A stretch of DNA of 64,000 nt from NCBI GenBank assembly GCA_937916485.1, contig CALFSV010000036.1:62001-126000 (forward strand), written 5' to 3'. Source of the DNA: an uncultured Paracoccaceae bacterium (GTDB lineage: Bacteria > Pseudomonadota > Alphaproteobacteria > Rhodobacterales > Rhodobacteraceae). Both the position numbers and the translations under genes were made by a program. Below are positions 63,953-64,000 of the stretch, piece by piece. Within the stretch, counting starts at the first letter, position 1; the number at the start of each line of letters is the position of its first letter. Under the pieces are notes generated by a model that saw nothing but the letters and a program-made list of their open reading frames with translations, was not told the DNA's origin and did no database searches.

Positions 63953-64000
63953 CCACAGCATTGCCGGCCAAAGGGGCGAGAAGGGCCCGTCGCCCTGTCA

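Overview
The window is a gene-dense, GC-rich chromosomal segment from an alphaproteobacterium, most likely the Rhodobacteraceae/Roseobacter group. Pointers to this group are the fds-type NAD-dependent formate dehydrogenase, phosphatidylcholine synthase, the ruvCAB - ybgC - tolQRAB - pal - cpoB - tilS - ftsH order, the DUF484 - xerC pair, DUF1127 and DUF3726 proteins, and two families of short intergenic repeats. I see no rRNA, tRNA, CRISPR array, transposase or prophage; it reads as core chromosome with a few catabolic islands.

Layout. 1-3.6 kb: the end of a sugar ABC transporter permease, a FadR-type regulator, a Gfo/Idh/MocA dehydrogenase, a TIM-barrel isomerase and an L-rhamnose mutarotase-like protein, almost all with touching ends (deoxysugar catabolism). 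3.6-11.5 kb, minus strand: a methyltransferase and the formate dehydrogenase operon fdsG-fdsB-(DUF4287)-fdsA-fdhD-fdsD behind a LysR regulator. 11.6-13.5 kb: cbpA (frameshifted), cbpM and a hemerythrin. 13.8-19.4 kb: a complete peptide ABC transporter (oppABCDF). 19.4-26.2 kb, minus: tamA-tamB. 26.4-34.8 kb: an uncharacterised gene pair ending in DUF3726, truA, ycjX/ycjF-like genes, a thioredoxin-reductase-like flavoprotein with a decayed cyclic-nucleotide domain, and an FAD monooxygenase broken by one in-frame stop. 34.8-39.3 kb: divergent asd and ileS. 39.4-46.9 kb: ogt-like, pcs, xerC, DUF484, fructose-6-phosphate aldolase, priA, prmA and a small membrane protein. 47-59.5 kb: DUF1127, ruvCAB, an unknown gene, ybgC-tolQRAB-pal-cpoB, tilS and ftsH. 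59.6-64 kb: MOSC protein, fhs, folD and a membrane-bound LytTR regulator. Formate dehydrogenase with Fhs and FolD gives the cell both routes for formate: oxidation to CO2 and entry into the tetrahydrofolate one-carbon pool.

The most interesting signal is non-protein: the asd-ileS intergenic region. On the minus strand, upstream of aspartate-semialdehyde dehydrogenase, is a 30-codon leader whose residues 4-14 consist only of Met, Thr and Lys, the three amino acids made from aspartate semialdehyde. It is followed by segments that can form three mutually exclusive hairpins (1:2, 2:3 and 3:4), the layout of a ribosome-mediated transcription attenuator. On the opposite strand ileS has its own good promoter, a 16-codon leader with three Ile codons and a strong hairpin over the leader stop codon. 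Both leaders appear to start at or within a few bases of the transcription start. The pair looks like a divergent amino-acid-sensing control region that I do not recognise from the literature.
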